64,000 bases of DNA from Rhodovulum strictum. Its GTDB lineage: Bacteria; Pseudomonadota; Alphaproteobacteria; Rhodobacterales; Rhodobacteraceae. The notes beneath the pieces are model-generated. The model saw only the letters and a program-made list of their open reading frames with translations, did no database searches and had not been told where the DNA came from. Each line of letters begins with the position of its first letter. Position 1 is the first letter of the stretch. The translations under genes and the position numbers were made by a program. Shown here piece after piece: positions 55,281 to 64,000 of the stretch. The stretch spans positions 1-64,000 of the forward strand of contig NZ_WJPO01000019.1 in the NCBI RefSeq assembly GCF_009649175.1, written 5' to 3'.

Positions 55281-56710
55281 CAGGCGGCCGCCCCGGCCGG
55301 TGCGGCGGGCAGGGTGACGCGGATTTCCGTGCTGCGGCCCTGCCGGGCATGTTCGATCCGTCCGCCGAGATCGCGCACCAGATCGCGCACGATCCCAAGC
55401 CCCACGCCGCCGCCGGACTGGCCCTCGGCCCCCACAAGGCGCGCAAGCGCCGCCTCGGGCAGGCCCGGCCCTTCATCGCTGACCGACAGCGTCAGGCTGC
55501 CGTCAGGGCATGTCACCGACAGGCCCACATGCCCGCCCGGCCCCGCTGCGGCAGAGGCGTTCAGCATCAGGTTCAGCGCGATCTGGCGGACCGGCGCAGC
55601 GGGAAAGCCCGCCAGATCCGCGCGCGAGACCGCGACGGACCAGACCGGCCGCTGCCCAAGGCGCTGCATCTCGGGCGAGATCAGCAGCCGCAGGTCGTCG
55701 AAATCCTCGGGGGTCAGCGCCTGCCCGGCGCGGTCGAGCCGGTTGTGATCGAGGATCGCCTTGGCCACGTCGCGCATGTGGTTCAGCCCGCGCAACAGCA
55801 GATCGACCGAGGCGCGCACGATGTCGGGCCGGTCGGGATAGGTGCGGATCGTGTCGGCGGCGTTCAGAAGCCCACCCAGCGGGTTGTTGATCTCGTGGGC
55901 AAGCGACGACGACAACCGGCCAAGGCTGACAAGCCGCTCGCGCTCGGACAGGCGCCGTTCGGCCTCGGCCCGGGCGCGGATCGCGCCGGTCATGCCGTTA
56001 TAGGTGCGAAACAGCTGCGCCATTTCGGTATCGCCCCCGGGCAGCTGTGCAAGCGGGATCGGCACGGGATCGGCGCCGCCCGTGCCCATGTGCCGGGCCA
56101 GCACCGAGACCGGCCGCATCATCCGCCGGACCGCGACATAGCCGACAAAGGCCAGGGCAAGGGTGACCGCCCCGTTGAAGGCCAGCAAGGCGCGGACCGC
56201 GCGCCGCCGTTCGGCGACCAGATCGGCCACGTCGAGTTCGGTCAGTATCGAGCCGACATTGCGGCCCTGATACTGCAGCGGGGCCAGAACCCGCACGCGC
56301 GGCGCGTCCGAGGCCAGCGTGATCGCATCGACCGGCAAGGCCGCCGCCACACCTGCAAGATCGCGGAGATGTCCGTCAACCGGCGCGCGCAGCGGATCGC
56401 TTGCGGCCAGGATGCGGTCATCGGAATCGGCCACGACCGTCAGCGCCATGCGCTGCGCATCGCCCGCCCGGCCTGCGCGATCCAGCGTGTCGTAGACCTC
56501 CCAGACATCCTTGCGCAGGACCGACGGGCCAAGCGCCACCGACAGCCCGTCGACATGCAGACGGACAAGTTCCCGCAGCCGGGCCTCCTGTCCGCGGGCC
56601 AGTTCGGCAAGCACCTGTTGCGACGCGACAAGCCCGGCCAGCACCATCAGCGCGGCCACCAGCGCGGGGGCCCGCACGGCCAGCGGCAGGCGGCGATACG
56701 CGCGGATCAC
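55280..56710 (-). CDS. aioS: Sensor histidine kinase AioS
   Basis: A 476 aa membrane kinase partnered with AioR. I use the GTG at 56710, which overlaps the aioX stop by four bases. Two membrane helices (near 12-30, and LLAFNGAVTLALAFVGYVAV near 190) enclose a periplasmic sensor region. A HAMP-like segment follows, then the phospho-acceptor LAHEINNPLGGLLNAADTI, and the ATPase domain with NLMLNASAAAGPGG, VSDEGPGLP and GGVGLGIVRDL. It probably receives the arsenite signal through AioX. Confidence 0.9.
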   Translation of the reverse strand: MIRAYRRLPLAVRAPALVAALMVLAGLVASQQVLAELARGQEARLRELVRLHVDGLSVALGPSVLRKDVWEVYDTLDRAGRAGDAQRMALTVVADSDDRILAASDPLRAPVDGHLRDLAGVAAALPVDAITLASDAPRVRVLAPLQYQGRNVGSILTELDVADLVAERRRAVRALLAFNGAVTLALAFVGYVAVRRMMRPVSVLARHMGTGGADPVPIPLAQLPGGDTEMAQLFRTYNGMTGAIRARAEAERRLSERERLVSLGRLSSSLAHEINNPLGGLLNAADTIRTYPDRPDIVRASVDLLLRGLNHMRDVAKAILDHNRLDRAGQALTPEDFDDLRLLISPEMQRLGQRPVWSVAVSRADLAGFPAAPVRQIALNLMLNASAAAGPGGHVGLSVTCPDGSLTLSVSDEGPGLPEAALARLVGAEGQSGGGVGLGIVRDLVRDLGGRIEHARQGRSTEIRVTLPAAPAGAAA

Positions 56711-57564
56711 CGCAGCCGCTCCACATCGCGCATCCGCGCCGCGATCCCGTCGAACAGCGCGGGCGTGCCCGCGATGAAGCCGTCGAGGTCGAGCAGCCGC
56801 AAGGTGGCCCGCCCGTGATCGGTTTCGGGCAGGTCGCCCAGCACCTCGGCAAAGCGGCGGATCAGCGGATCCTCCGCCCTGTCCTTGCGGATGGCGACGG
56901 GCGGGAAACCCAGCCATTCGGATTTCCGCACCACCCGCGTCGCCCCCGCCAGATCCGGCTCGACCGCGGCCAGCACCTCCCAGACATAGCCATCGACGCT
57001 GCCCGACCGGGTCAGGCCGCTGGCCACCGCGCGCACGACATTGCGGTGGCCATAGGTAAAGATGGTGCGGCCGAAGAAATCCTCGGGCGTCCGACCCATG
57101 CGCGCGAGGTCCGATGCGGTCACGAGCCAGCCCGAATTGCTGTCGGGATCGGAAAAGGCATGGCTGCCACCTTCGAGACCGGCAAGGTCGGCCGCCGCGT
57201 CCCCGGGCGCCGCGATCAGGTAGGATCGGTAAAGCGGCCGCCCGCGCCAGACCGGCACCCCGACAAGGCGCAGCGCGTCCCGGTGCTGAAGGTAGGGATA
57301 GCCGCAAAGCCATGCCGCATCGACCGTGCCATCGAGCAGGAGCGCCGTCACCTCCTGATAGGTGCGCCGCTGGACAAGTTCGATGGGGCGGCCCATCGCG
57401 ACGTGAAAGGTCTCGCGCAACTGCTCGATCACGATGGCGTCGTTGTCGAGAAAGACGGGCGTCAGGCCCAGCCGGAAGGTCGCACCGGCCGACCGCGCCG
57501 CCCGCGGCAGCGCGCAGACGGCAAGGCCCGCAAGAACGCTTCGCCTGTCGATTGCGGCCGGCAC
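56707..57564 (-). CDS. aioX: Periplasmic arsenite-sensing protein AioX
   Basis: A 285 aa protein of the PhnD-like binding-protein family. The GTG at 57564 follows GGGGAGGAAAGAGG. A Tat-like or Sec signal (DRRSVLAGLAVCALPRAARS) is at the N-terminus. In Agrobacterium AioX a single cysteine binds arsenite; here the likely counterpart is in AAWLCGYPYLQHRDAL, the only cysteine in the mature part. It is the first gene of aioX-aioS-aioR and lies after arsJ with an 82-base gap. Confidence 0.9.
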   Translation of the reverse strand: MPAAIDRRSVLAGLAVCALPRAARSAGATFRLGLTPVFLDNDAIVIEQLRETFHVAMGRPIELVQRRTYQEVTALLLDGTVDAAWLCGYPYLQHRDALRLVGVPVWRGRPLYRSYLIAAPGDAAADLAGLEGGSHAFSDPDSNSGWLVTASDLARMGRTPEDFFGRTIFTYGHRNVVRAVASGLTRSGSVDGYVWEVLAAVEPDLAGATRVVRKSEWLGFPPVAIRKDRAEDPLIRRFAEVLGDLPETDHGRATLRLLDLDGFIAGTPALFDGIAARMRDVERLR

Positions 57565-57646
57565 CCTCTTTCCTCCCCGCACGATGCTACGCCGCCGCGC
57601 GCCGGTCTGGCAATCGCCGGCAGGCCCGGCCCGGGGCCGGTTCTGT

Positions 57647-58894
57647 TCAGGCGCTGGCGAGCCGCCGCGCGGCAAGCCAGCTGGCCGCCGCCATGGCCCC
57701 CGCGGTGGCAAGGCAGAGCGGCAGCCCGCCGATCTGGTAGCTCAGGCCCGAAAGCAGCGTGCCGATCAGGCGCCCGGCCGCGTTGGCCATGTAGTAGAAG
57801 CCCACATCCCGCGTGATCCGGTCCGCCGATCCGAAGGCGAGGATCAGGTAGGAATGGACCGAGGAGTTGATGGCAAAGACGAAGCCGAACAGCAGCAGCC
57901 CGCCGATCAGCGTGGCGGTGAGCCAGGGCGCCGGACCGCCCGCTGCCCAGGCCGCTGCGGCCAGCAGGAAGGGGATCGGCACCAGCAGACCCGCCCAGAG
58001 GATCGCCTTGCGCGTCGTCTCGGCCTCGGGCTGGCCCCTGGCGCCCAACAGGCGCGGCGCCAGCGCCTGCACCGCGCCATAGCCGATGATCCAGAGCGCC
58101 AGGAAGCCGCCGATCAGGAAGAATGCCTCGCGCCGCCCCTCGGCCGTGCCGTCGGACAGGACGGACTGGAAATAGACCGGGATGCCGACAACGAACCACA
58201 CGTCGCGGGCACCGAACAGGAACATGCGGGCCAGCGACAGGCGGTTTACACGCGCGTCCCGGGAGCGCCAGCCGCCCCAGGCGTCTTCGGATGTCATCCG
58301 CCCCGGCAGGCCCGCGGGCAGGAACAGGACGACCGCGATCAGGATCGTGGCCAGCACCCCGGCCATGCCCCAGACCGCCGCCTGAAACCCCGCCAGGGCC
58401 AGGAGCGCCGCGCCAAGGAAGAAGCCAAGGCCCTTGACCGCGTTCTTCGATCCGGTCAGCGCCGCGACCCAGCGAAACAGGCCCCCGTCCTCTTTCGGCG
58501 CAAGCAGCTTGACCGCGGATTTCGATGACATCTTGGCCAGATCCTTGGCCACGCCCGACACGCCCTGCACCGCCATGACAAAGCCGACCGAGGCAGCGAT
58601 GCCCCAGCCCGGATCAAGCTGCGCCAGCGCCACCAGCGCCCCGATCTGAAGCGCAAGCCCGCCATAAAGCGTGGCGGCCAGACCGAAGCGCGCGGCCAGC
58701 CAGCCGGCGGCCAGATTGGTCACGATGCCCGCAACCTCGTATAACAGGAACAGCCAGGCCAGTTGGACCGGCGTGAAGCCCAGCGAATTGAAGTGCAGCA
58801 GCACCAGCATCCGCAGCGCGCCATCCGACAGCATGAAGGCCCAATAGGCCGCGGTGACGGCCGCATAGGCGCGCAAGGGGTTCGGTGCCGTCAC
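57647..58894 (-). CDS. arsJ: Organoarsenical efflux permease ArsJ (MFS)
   Basis: A 415 aa major facilitator with about twelve membrane segments that exports 1-arseno-3-phosphoglycerate made by the linked GAPDH. The GTG at 58894 overlaps the GAPDH stop by four bases. ArsJ-like stretches: [60 protein letters not shown] and [20 protein letters not shown]. The pair gives arsenate resistance without reduction. Confidence 0.92.
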   Translation of the reverse strand: MTAPNPLRAYAAVTAAYWAFMLSDGALRMLVLLHFNSLGFTPVQLAWLFLLYEVAGIVTNLAAGWLAARFGLAATLYGGLALQIGALVALAQLDPGWGIAASVGFVMAVQGVSGVAKDLAKMSSKSAVKLLAPKEDGGLFRWVAALTGSKNAVKGLGFFLGAALLALAGFQAAVWGMAGVLATILIAVVLFLPAGLPGRMTSEDAWGGWRSRDARVNRLSLARMFLFGARDVWFVVGIPVYFQSVLSDGTAEGRREAFFLIGGFLALWIIGYGAVQALAPRLLGARGQPEAETTRKAILWAGLLVPIPFLLAAAAWAAGGPAPWLTATLIGGLLLFGFVFAINSSVHSYLILAFGSADRITRDVGFYYMANAAGRLIGTLLSGLSYQIGGLPLCLATAGAMAAASWLAARRLASA

Positions 58895-59901
58895 AGCGCG
58901 CCCGCCACCATCCGCACGATGTCGGCCAGCCGGCAGGCATAGCCCCATTCGTTGTCATACCAGGCATAGATTTTGACCTGCGTGCCGTTCACGACCATCG
59001 TGGACGGCCCATCGACGATGGCCGAGCGCGGATCGTTGGTGAAATCGCAGGACACAAGCGGGCGGGGCTCGAACCCGAGGATGCCGTTCAGCGAGCCGCT
59101 GGCGGCGGCTGCGAAGAGCGCGTTGACCTCTTCGGGTGTGGTCGGGCGCTCTACCTCGAAGACGCAATCGGTCAGCGAGGCGTTCAGCAATGGCACGCGC
59201 ACAGCATGGCCGTTCAGCCGGCCCTTGAGTTCGGGGTAGATCAGGGTGATCGCGGTGGCCGATCCGGTGGTGGTCGGGATCAGGTTCATCAGCGCCGAGC
59301 GCGCGCGGCGCATGTCCCTGGCCGGGCGGTCCACGATGGTCTGCGTATTGGTCACGTCATGGATCGTGGTGATCGAGCCGTGCCGGATGCCAAGGTTTTC
59401 ATGGATCACCTTGACCACCGGCGCGAGGCAGTTCGTGGTGCAGGAGGCCGCCGTCACCAGCGCCTGCGAGCCGTCATAAAGGTGATGGTTCACCCCATAG
59501 ACCAGGTTCAGCGCGCCGCCATCCTTGACCGGGGCCGAGACAATTACCTTGCTGACTCCGGCGGCGTAATAGGGCGCGATCCGGGCTTCGGTCTTGAAGA
59601 CGCCGGTGCAGTCAATGACGATATCGACGCCCATTTCGGCCAGCGGCAGCGCCTCGATGGTGCTTTCATGGGTCAGGCGGATGGTCTGGTCGTTCAGCAC
59701 AAGCGCATCCCCGGCGGCCGCGACCGGCGTGCGCCAGCGGCCATGGACGCTGTCGAACTCCATCAGCAGCGCGTGCTGGTCGGCATCGCCCATGGCGTCG
59801 TTCAAGAGCACGATGCTGCCCCCCGCGCCCGTGTCGATCAGGTCGCGCAGGACAAGTTTTCCGATCCGGCCCAGACCGTTGAGAGCAATACGTGGGCTCA
59901 T
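58891..59901 (-). CDS. Arsenic-linked glyceraldehyde-3-phosphate dehydrogenase
   Basis: A 336 aa GAPDH from the ATG at 59901. It has the NAD motif [15 protein letters not shown], the catalytic Cys in [36 protein letters not shown] (seen here as [20 protein letters not shown]) and the C-terminal [15 protein letters not shown]. Beside arsJ it is expected to join arsenate to glyceraldehyde-3-phosphate, giving the unstable 1-arseno-3-phosphoglycerate for export. It follows the arsR-arsC gene by four bases. Confidence 0.93.
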   Translation of the reverse strand: MSPRIALNGLGRIGKLVLRDLIDTGAGGSIVLLNDAMGDADQHALLMEFDSVHGRWRTPVAAAGDALVLNDQTIRLTHESTIEALPLAEMGVDIVIDCTGVFKTEARIAPYYAAGVSKVIVSAPVKDGGALNLVYGVNHHLYDGSQALVTAASCTTNCLAPVVKVIHENLGIRHGSITTIHDVTNTQTIVDRPARDMRRARSALMNLIPTTTGSATAITLIYPELKGRLNGHAVRVPLLNASLTDCVFEVERPTTPEEVNALFAAAASGSLNGILGFEPRPLVSCDFTNDPRSAIVDGPSTMVVNGTQVKIYAWYDNEWGYACRLADIVRMVAGAL

Positions 59902-59905
59902 GGGA

Positions 59906-60745
59906 TCACGCCTGTTCTTCGGTATCGGTGCCGATCGCATCGACGCGGGCTTGCAGCGACAGCCGGTTGAGGCTGTCGAAGGGCAGTTCGACAAAGGCCA
60001 GGATCCTGCGGCGCAGCGCGGCATAGGTCTGGGCAAAGACCAGCGCCTTTTCGGCATCCGTGCCGGTGGCTTTCACCGGGTCGGGCAGGCCCCAATGGCC
60101 GGTGATCGGCTGGCCGGGCCAGGGCGGGCATTCTTCGGCTGCCGCCGTGTCGCAGACGGTAAAGACGAAATCCATGGTGACGGAGTCAGGGGTCTGAAAC
60201 TCCGAGACATGCTTGGCGCGCAGGTCGGACGTGTCGTGGCCGTTGCGCCGCAGCACATCCAGCGCAAGGGGGTTCATCTCGGTATTCGGGCGCGTTCCGC
60301 CGGAAAACGCCCGGAACTTGCCCTTGCCCAGATCGCGCAACAGCGCCTCGGCAAGGATCGAGCGGGCGGAATTGCCCGAACAGATGAACAGCACGTTGAA
60401 ATCGGTGTCGCGCATGGCGGTGTCCTTCCGGGCAGACAGCAGGGGGGCAAGAAGATCGGGCCGGGCACGGCCCACATCGAGGGCGAGATAGCCGATCAGG
60501 GACTCGGTCATGTCCAGATCGACCGCGTAGAACAGCGACCGCCCCTGACGCTGGACACCGACAAGACCCGAGGCGGTCAGGTCGGCCAGATGATGCGACA
60601 GCGTGTTGGGCTTGAGCCCAAGCGCCGCGGCGATCTCGGTCGGGCGCACGCCCTGCGGGGCAAAGCGCATCAGCAGGCGAAAGACGGCCAACCGGCCGGG
60701 ATGGCCGAGCGTGGCGAAGGCATGGGAGGCGGATGATGGTTCCAT
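59906..60745 (-). CDS. ArsR regulator fused to a thioredoxin-type arsenate reductase
   Basis: A 279 aa fusion. The N-terminal 100 residues form an ArsR winged helix ([37 protein letters not shown]). The C-terminal half is a low-molecular-weight-phosphatase-type ArsC with [20 protein letters not shown] and the redox pair [10 protein letters not shown]. The ArsR half lacks the classical ELCVC site, so metal sensing must use other residues. I start it at 60745, since an inverted repeat lies just upstream; an ATG at 60793 is possible. First gene of the arsenic island. Confidence 0.88.
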   Translation of the reverse strand: MEPSSASHAFATLGHPGRLAVFRLLMRFAPQGVRPTEIAAALGLKPNTLSHHLADLTASGLVGVQRQGRSLFYAVDLDMTESLIGYLALDVGRARPDLLAPLLSARKDTAMRDTDFNVLFICSGNSARSILAEALLRDLGKGKFRAFSGGTRPNTEMNPLALDVLRRNGHDTSDLRAKHVSEFQTPDSVTMDFVFTVCDTAAAEECPPWPGQPITGHWGLPDPVKATGTDAEKALVFAQTYAALRRRILAFVELPFDSLNRLSLQARVDAIGTDTEEQA

Positions 60746-60746
60746 A

Positions 60747-60765
60747 ATTCCCGAATGCCGGAAAT
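60747..60765. promoter_or_regulatory. Inverted repeat before arsR-arsC, candidate ArsR operator
   Basis: ATTCCCG (60747-60753) and CGGAAAT (60759-60765) form an inverted repeat with one mismatch, immediately upstream of the chosen ATG. ArsR proteins bind such AT-flanked repeats to repress their own operon. If the start is really 60793, the repeat would be inside the gene. Confidence 0.4.
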
Positions 60766-60947
60766 ATTTTCGCGCGTCCAGTGAAGGTTTCATGACAGCC
60801 GGTCGGGCCTGTCATGCCCGATTGATCCGGATCACGGCGCAGGCGGGGCGCGACCCAAGGCCGGATTTCGCGGCACATAGGGGCATGAGACAGGCGGGAC
60901 AGCACGGCCGACTTGCAAATCGCATGCCGTGCGATGATTGTTTCGAT

Positions 60948-61319
60948 ATGGAGAGTGAAACCTGTCGCCCGCGCCTGCGTATCCGGATCGTCTTTGGCGA
61001 TCACGAGATGTTCGGCCCCGGCAAGGCCGAGCTTCTGGAACGGATCGACCGATGCGGGTCCATCGCTGCCGCCGGGCGCGAGATGGGGATGAGCTACAAG
61101 CGCGCATGGGAGCTGGTGGGCACGCTGAACGCGATGTTCCGCGCGCCGCTGGTCGAAAGCACGCGGGGCGGGCCGGGCGGCGGCGGGGCGGTGCTGACCG
61201 AGGCCGGGCGCGAGATTGTCGAATTGTATCGTGCATTTGAGCGCGAGGCCGCCGCGGCAGGGGCGGCACAGCTTGATGCCCTGCGAGCCCGCCTGAAACA
61301 GTTTGCCAGGGAAGGATAA
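60948..61319 (+). CDS. ModE-type molybdate-responsive regulator (DNA-binding domain only)
   Basis: A 123 aa winged-helix protein of the ModE/LysR N-terminal type. I use the ATG at 60948 (MESETCRPRLRIRIVFGDHE); an in-frame ATG at 60924 is possible and neither has a strong ribosome site. It shows MFGPGKAELLERIDRCGSIA, AGREMGMSYKRAWELVGTLN and GGPGGGGAVLTEAGREIVELY. It lacks the C-terminal Mop domains that bind molybdate in full-length ModE, so it may respond differently. It is divergent from arsR-arsC and just before modA. Confidence 0.82.
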   Translation: MESETCRPRLRIRIVFGDHEMFGPGKAELLERIDRCGSIAAAGREMGMSYKRAWELVGTLNAMFRAPLVESTRGGPGGGGAVLTEAGREIVELYRAFEREAAAAGAAQLDALRARLKQFAREG

Positions 61320-61346
61320 CGCTTGTGCGGTGGCTGGTCTTCCTGC

Positions 61347-61368
61347 GATATGTTCTGCAAAACACATC
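61347..61368. promoter_or_regulatory. Imperfect inverted repeat before modA, candidate Mo-box
   Basis: GATATGTT (61347-61354) faces AACACATC (61361-61368), which reads GATGTGTT on the other strand: seven of eight positions match. It lies 16 bases before the modA ATG. Position and AT-rich symmetry fit a ModE-type operator; binding is inferred. Confidence 0.4.
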
Positions 61369-61383
61369 ACCGGGGAGCCGCAG

Positions 61384-62172
61384 ATGCCGGTCAGTTTGAC
61401 CCGTCGGTACGTCCTTGCGGCCATGGCCTCCCTGACCCTTGCGGCATCGCCTGCGCTGGCGCAGCAGGATGCGCCGGTCGTGGCGGCGGCGTCGGACCTG
61501 CAATTCGCGGTCGAGGAAATCGCGGCGGCGTTCCAGGCCGAGACAGGGATGCGCGTGCGGCTGTCGATGGGCTCGACGGGCAATTTCGCGCGCCAGATCC
61601 GCGAAGGCGCGCCGTTCCAGATTTTCATGGCCGCCGATGAGCAGTTCGTCCTCGACCTGCACCGTGACGGCTTCACCCGGGACGAGGGCGATCTTTATGC
61701 CATCGGGCGGCTGGCGATCATGGTGCCGCATGGTTCGGCGCTGACGCCGGACCCGGAGCTGGACAATCTGGCCGAGATGCTGGCGGCAGGGCGGATCACC
61801 CGCTTCGCCATCGCCAACCCCGACCATGCGCCCTACGGCCAGCGTGCGCGCGAGGCGCTGATGACGCGGGGCATCTGGGACGATCTGCAACCCTTCATGG
61901 TGCTGGGCGAGAATGTCAGCCAGGCCGCGGCCTTTGCGCTGTCGGGCAATGCCGAGGGCGGGATCATCGCCCATTCGCTGGCGCTGGCCCCGCAGGTGGC
62001 ACCGCAGGGCACTTACGCGCTGATCCCCGAGGACTGGCACGAACCCCTGCGTCAACGCATGGTGCTGCTGAACGATGCAGGCCCCGTGGCCGAGGCGTTC
62101 TACGACTACATGATGCAACCCGCCGCCCGCGCGATCATGGAGCGGTACGGCTTCGTCCTGCCCGGGGAGTGA
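61384..62172 (+). CDS. modA: Molybdate-binding periplasmic protein ModA
   Basis: A 262 aa binding protein with a signal peptide (RRYVLAAMASLTLAASPALA, Arg pair possibly Tat-like). It has VVAAASDLQFAVEEIAAAFQ, MGSTGNFARQIREGAPFQIF, the hinge AIANPDHAPYGQRAREALM and GENVSQAAAFALSGNAEGG, which carry the oxyanion ligands in ModA. It begins modABC, which should feed molybdenum to AioA and other molybdoenzymes. Confidence 0.93.
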   Translation: MPVSLTRRYVLAAMASLTLAASPALAQQDAPVVAAASDLQFAVEEIAAAFQAETGMRVRLSMGSTGNFARQIREGAPFQIFMAADEQFVLDLHRDGFTRDEGDLYAIGRLAIMVPHGSALTPDPELDNLAEMLAAGRITRFAIANPDHAPYGQRAREALMTRGIWDDLQPFMVLGENVSQAAAFALSGNAEGGIIAHSLALAPQVAPQGTYALIPEDWHEPLRQRMVLLNDAGPVAEAFYDYMMQPAARAIMERYGFVLPGE

Positions 62173-62175
62173 GGC

Positions 62176-62844
62176 ATGGACTGGACCGCGCTTGACCTTT
62201 CGCTCCGGCTTGCGGCCTGGACGGTGGCGATCCTGTTGCCGGTGTCGGTATTGCTGGGACGGTTCCTGGCGTTCCGCCAGTTCCGCGGCAAGGCGCTGGT
62301 CGAGGCGCTGGTGATGCTGCCGCTGGTGCTGCCGCCGACGGTTCTGGGCTTTTACCTGCTCGTGTCCTTCGGGCGCAGCTCGCCCATCGGGCAGGCCTGG
62401 TCCAGCGTCTTTGGCCAGCAGCTTGTGTTCTCGTTCGAGGGGCTGGTGCTCGCCTCGGTCCTGTTCAACCTGCCCTTCGCGGTTCAGCCCGCACAGCGCG
62501 GGTTTCAGGCCATCCCGGCCGAGGTGCGCGAGGCCGCCGCCTGTTGCGGGATGTCGCCACTGCGCGCGCTGTGGAAGGTCGACCTGCCGCTGGCCTGGCC
62601 CGGCGTGGTCACGGCAATGGTGCTGACCTTTGCGCATACGCTGGGCGAATTCGGCATCGTGCTGATGGTCGGCGGCTCGATCCCGGGCGAGACCAAGACC
62701 ATCGCGATTGCGATCTATGACCGGGTGCAGGCGTTCGACACGGACTCGGCCGCGATCATGTCGGCGGTGCTGGTCGCGATCTCGCTTGTTACCATCGCCG
62801 TGACCTTTGCGCTGTCGGCCCGCGTCGGCCGGAGGCTTTCCTGA
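62176..62844 (+). CDS. modB: Molybdate ABC transporter permease ModB
   Basis: A 222 aa inner-membrane permease with five or six helices. The family stretches MLPLVLPPTVLGFYLLVSFG and AACCGMSPLRALWKVDLPLA, followed by HTLGEFGIVLMVGGSIPGET, identify it; the second includes the loop that contacts ModC. It starts three bases after modA and its stop overlaps the modC start by one base. Confidence 0.94.
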   Translation: MDWTALDLSLRLAAWTVAILLPVSVLLGRFLAFRQFRGKALVEALVMLPLVLPPTVLGFYLLVSFGRSSPIGQAWSSVFGQQLVFSFEGLVLASVLFNLPFAVQPAQRGFQAIPAEVREAAACCGMSPLRALWKVDLPLAWPGVVTAMVLTFAHTLGEFGIVLMVGGSIPGETKTIAIAIYDRVQAFDTDSAAIMSAVLVAISLVTIAVTFALSARVGRRLS

Positions 62845-63944
62845 TGGCGCTGGAGGTGATGGCCCGGGCCGCGACGCCGATCCCCCTTGAGGTGGCATTC
62901 AGCGTGGCGCCCGGCGAATTGCTGGCGCTGGTCGGGCATTCGGGCTCGGGCAAGACGACGCTGCTGCGCACCATCGCCGGGCTGTGGACCCCCGCGAACG
63001 CGCGTGTGGCGGTGGACGGCATGCCCTGGCTGGACACGGGCGCACGGGTGAACCTGCCGTCCCACCGCCGCCGGGTGGGGCTTGTGTTCCAGAACTATGC
63101 GCTGTTTCCGCACATGAGTGCGGCGCAGAACGTGATGGCGGCGATGGACCGGGCCGATCCGGCCGAGGCAGATCGCATCCTCGATCTGGTGAACCTGCAC
63201 GGGCTGGGGGCGCGCAAGCCCGCGCAGCTTTCGGGCGGACAGCAGCAGCGCGTGGCGGTGGCCCGCGCACTGGCCCGACGGCCGCAGGCGCTGCTGCTGG
63301 ACGAGCCCTTTTCGGCGGTGGACCGCGCCACGCGGGAAAAGCTCTATGGCGAGATCATCGCGCTGCGTGCCCATCTGAAGATGCCGGTTGTGCTGGTGAC
63401 CCATGACGTGAACGAGGCGCAGCTTCTGGCCGACCGGATGGTGGTGATCGAGAAGGGGTATGTGCTGCGTGAAGGAACCACCGCCGAGGTCATGGCCGAC
63501 GCGGTCGCGCTGCGCGCCATGGGCATCCGCGAAATGGCGGCGATGCTGCCCGCAACGATCGCCGAGCATCTGCCCGACGGCCTGACCCGCCTCGACGCCG
63601 CCAGCGGGCCGCTGTTCCTGCCCATGGTCGAGGGCGCGCCCGGCACGCGCGTCCGGGTGCGGATCATGGCGCATGAGGTGATCCTGTCCCGCGCGCGCCC
63701 CGAGGGACTTTCGGCGCAGAACATCCTTGCCGGCACGGTGGCGCGCATCGTGCCCGGCGGTGGCTCGGGTGTGATGGTGCATGTCGCGGTGGGCGAGCAC
63801 GGCATCCTTGCCCGCATCACCTGCCGCGCCGCCGACCAGCTGGGCCTGAAACCCGGCGATACGATCCACGCCATCCTGAAATCCATGTCCGTCGCCCGCG
63901 ACCACGTCGCCCGCGCAACCGACCGACAACAGGCCGCCGAATGA
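62844..63944 (+). CDS. modC: Molybdate ABC transporter ATPase ModC
   Basis: A 366 aa ATPase. Walker A LVGHSGSGKTTLLRTIAG, Q-loop LVFQNYALFPHMSA, signature LSGGQQQRVAVARALARRPQ, Walker B ALLLDEPFSAVD and VLVTHDVNEAQLLAD are complete. The C-terminal part (about 295-360: SAQNILAGTVARIVPGGGSG) is a Mop/TOBE domain that binds molybdate and can slow transport. It overlaps the next gene by four bases. Confidence 0.94.
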   Translation: MALEVMARAATPIPLEVAFSVAPGELLALVGHSGSGKTTLLRTIAGLWTPANARVAVDGMPWLDTGARVNLPSHRRRVGLVFQNYALFPHMSAAQNVMAAMDRADPAEADRILDLVNLHGLGARKPAQLSGGQQQRVAVARALARRPQALLLDEPFSAVDRATREKLYGEIIALRAHLKMPVVLVTHDVNEAQLLADRMVVIEKGYVLREGTTAEVMADAVALRAMGIREMAAMLPATIAEHLPDGLTRLDAASGPLFLPMVEGAPGTRVRVRIMAHEVILSRARPEGLSAQNILAGTVARIVPGGGSGVMVHVAVGEHGILARITCRAADQLGLKPGDTIHAILKSMSVARDHVARATDRQQAAE

Positions 63945-64000
63945 CCCGCGCCCGCAAACCCGGCCCCCCCTGCGGCATCGGCTGGGCGGTAGAAATGGCG
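63941..64000 (+). CDS. Start of an unidentified gene after modC (cut by the window end)
   Basis: An ATG at 63941 overlaps the modC stop (ATGA), and 20 codons remain open to the edge, beginning MTRARKPGPPCGIGW. The overlap suggests a fourth gene of the mod operon. Too little is present to identify it. Confidence 0.4.
   Translation, partial: MTRARKPGPPCGIGWAVEMA

Overview
The window is high-GC alphaproteobacterial DNA, most likely Rhodobacterales. The evidence is a RepABC replicon, the aerobic cob pathway with CobZ in place of CobG, a VPLPA-CTERM protein, and codon use rich in GCC/GGC/CTG. A complete repABC operon (18946 back to 15485) shows the piece is extrachromosomal: a plasmid or chromid. 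The cargo is metabolic: NAD synthesis, cobalamin synthesis, cobalt uptake, arsenic oxidation and molybdate uptake.

Layout. 1-4.1 kb: a serine recombinase, a vapC remnant, and a second repA-repB pair with its own parS palindrome but no repC. 4.1-9.2 kb: one very large gene joining a DEDD-type exonuclease-like domain, a RecQ helicase and a UvrD-type helicase. 9.2-15.1 kb (minus): a small VPLPA-CTERM protein and a large RTX exoprotein with nuclease and 5'-nucleotidase domains. 15.5-18.9 kb (minus): repC, repB and repA, two identical parS palindromes, and a small antisense RNA with promoter and terminator between repB and repC. 19.3-22.7 kb: nadA-nadB-nadC. 22.9-24.3 kb: ccdAB and a DUF1989 protein.

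24.7-48.3 kb is a cobalamin region. It carries two tandem cobQ genes and cobO (minus); a cobalamin riboswitch feeding a KMLQO-type cobalt ECF transporter (plus); then cobF, A, B, M, E and L (minus), cobK (plus), and cobJ, I, H, N, W and a DUF1636 gene (minus) behind a second riboswitch; then cobZ and a small unknown gene behind a third. Together these cover uroporphyrinogen III to adenosylcobyric acid, except the cobaltochelatase partners CobS and CobT. The late nucleotide-loop genes are also absent. Gene packing is extreme: cobK and cobL share their start codons in one CATG, and cbiO and cobF share their stop codons in one CTAG.

48.4-50.1 kb holds an OmpA-family protein. 50.3-60.7 kb (minus) is an arsenic island. 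From upstream to downstream it reads arsR-arsC fusion, GAPDH, arsJ, aioX, aioS, aioR, aioB, aioA and a DUF2478 NTPase. It couples arsenate reduction, arsenate export as an organoarsenical, and arsenite oxidation. Divergent from it, a ModE-type regulator and modABC (60.9-63.9 kb) can supply the molybdenum that AioA needs. The AioR-type regulator lacks the GAFTGA motif and a normal Walker B, so the usual sigma-54 model for aio control probably does not apply here. The window ends inside an unidentified gene. I saw no tRNA, rRNA, CRISPR array or complete insertion sequence.
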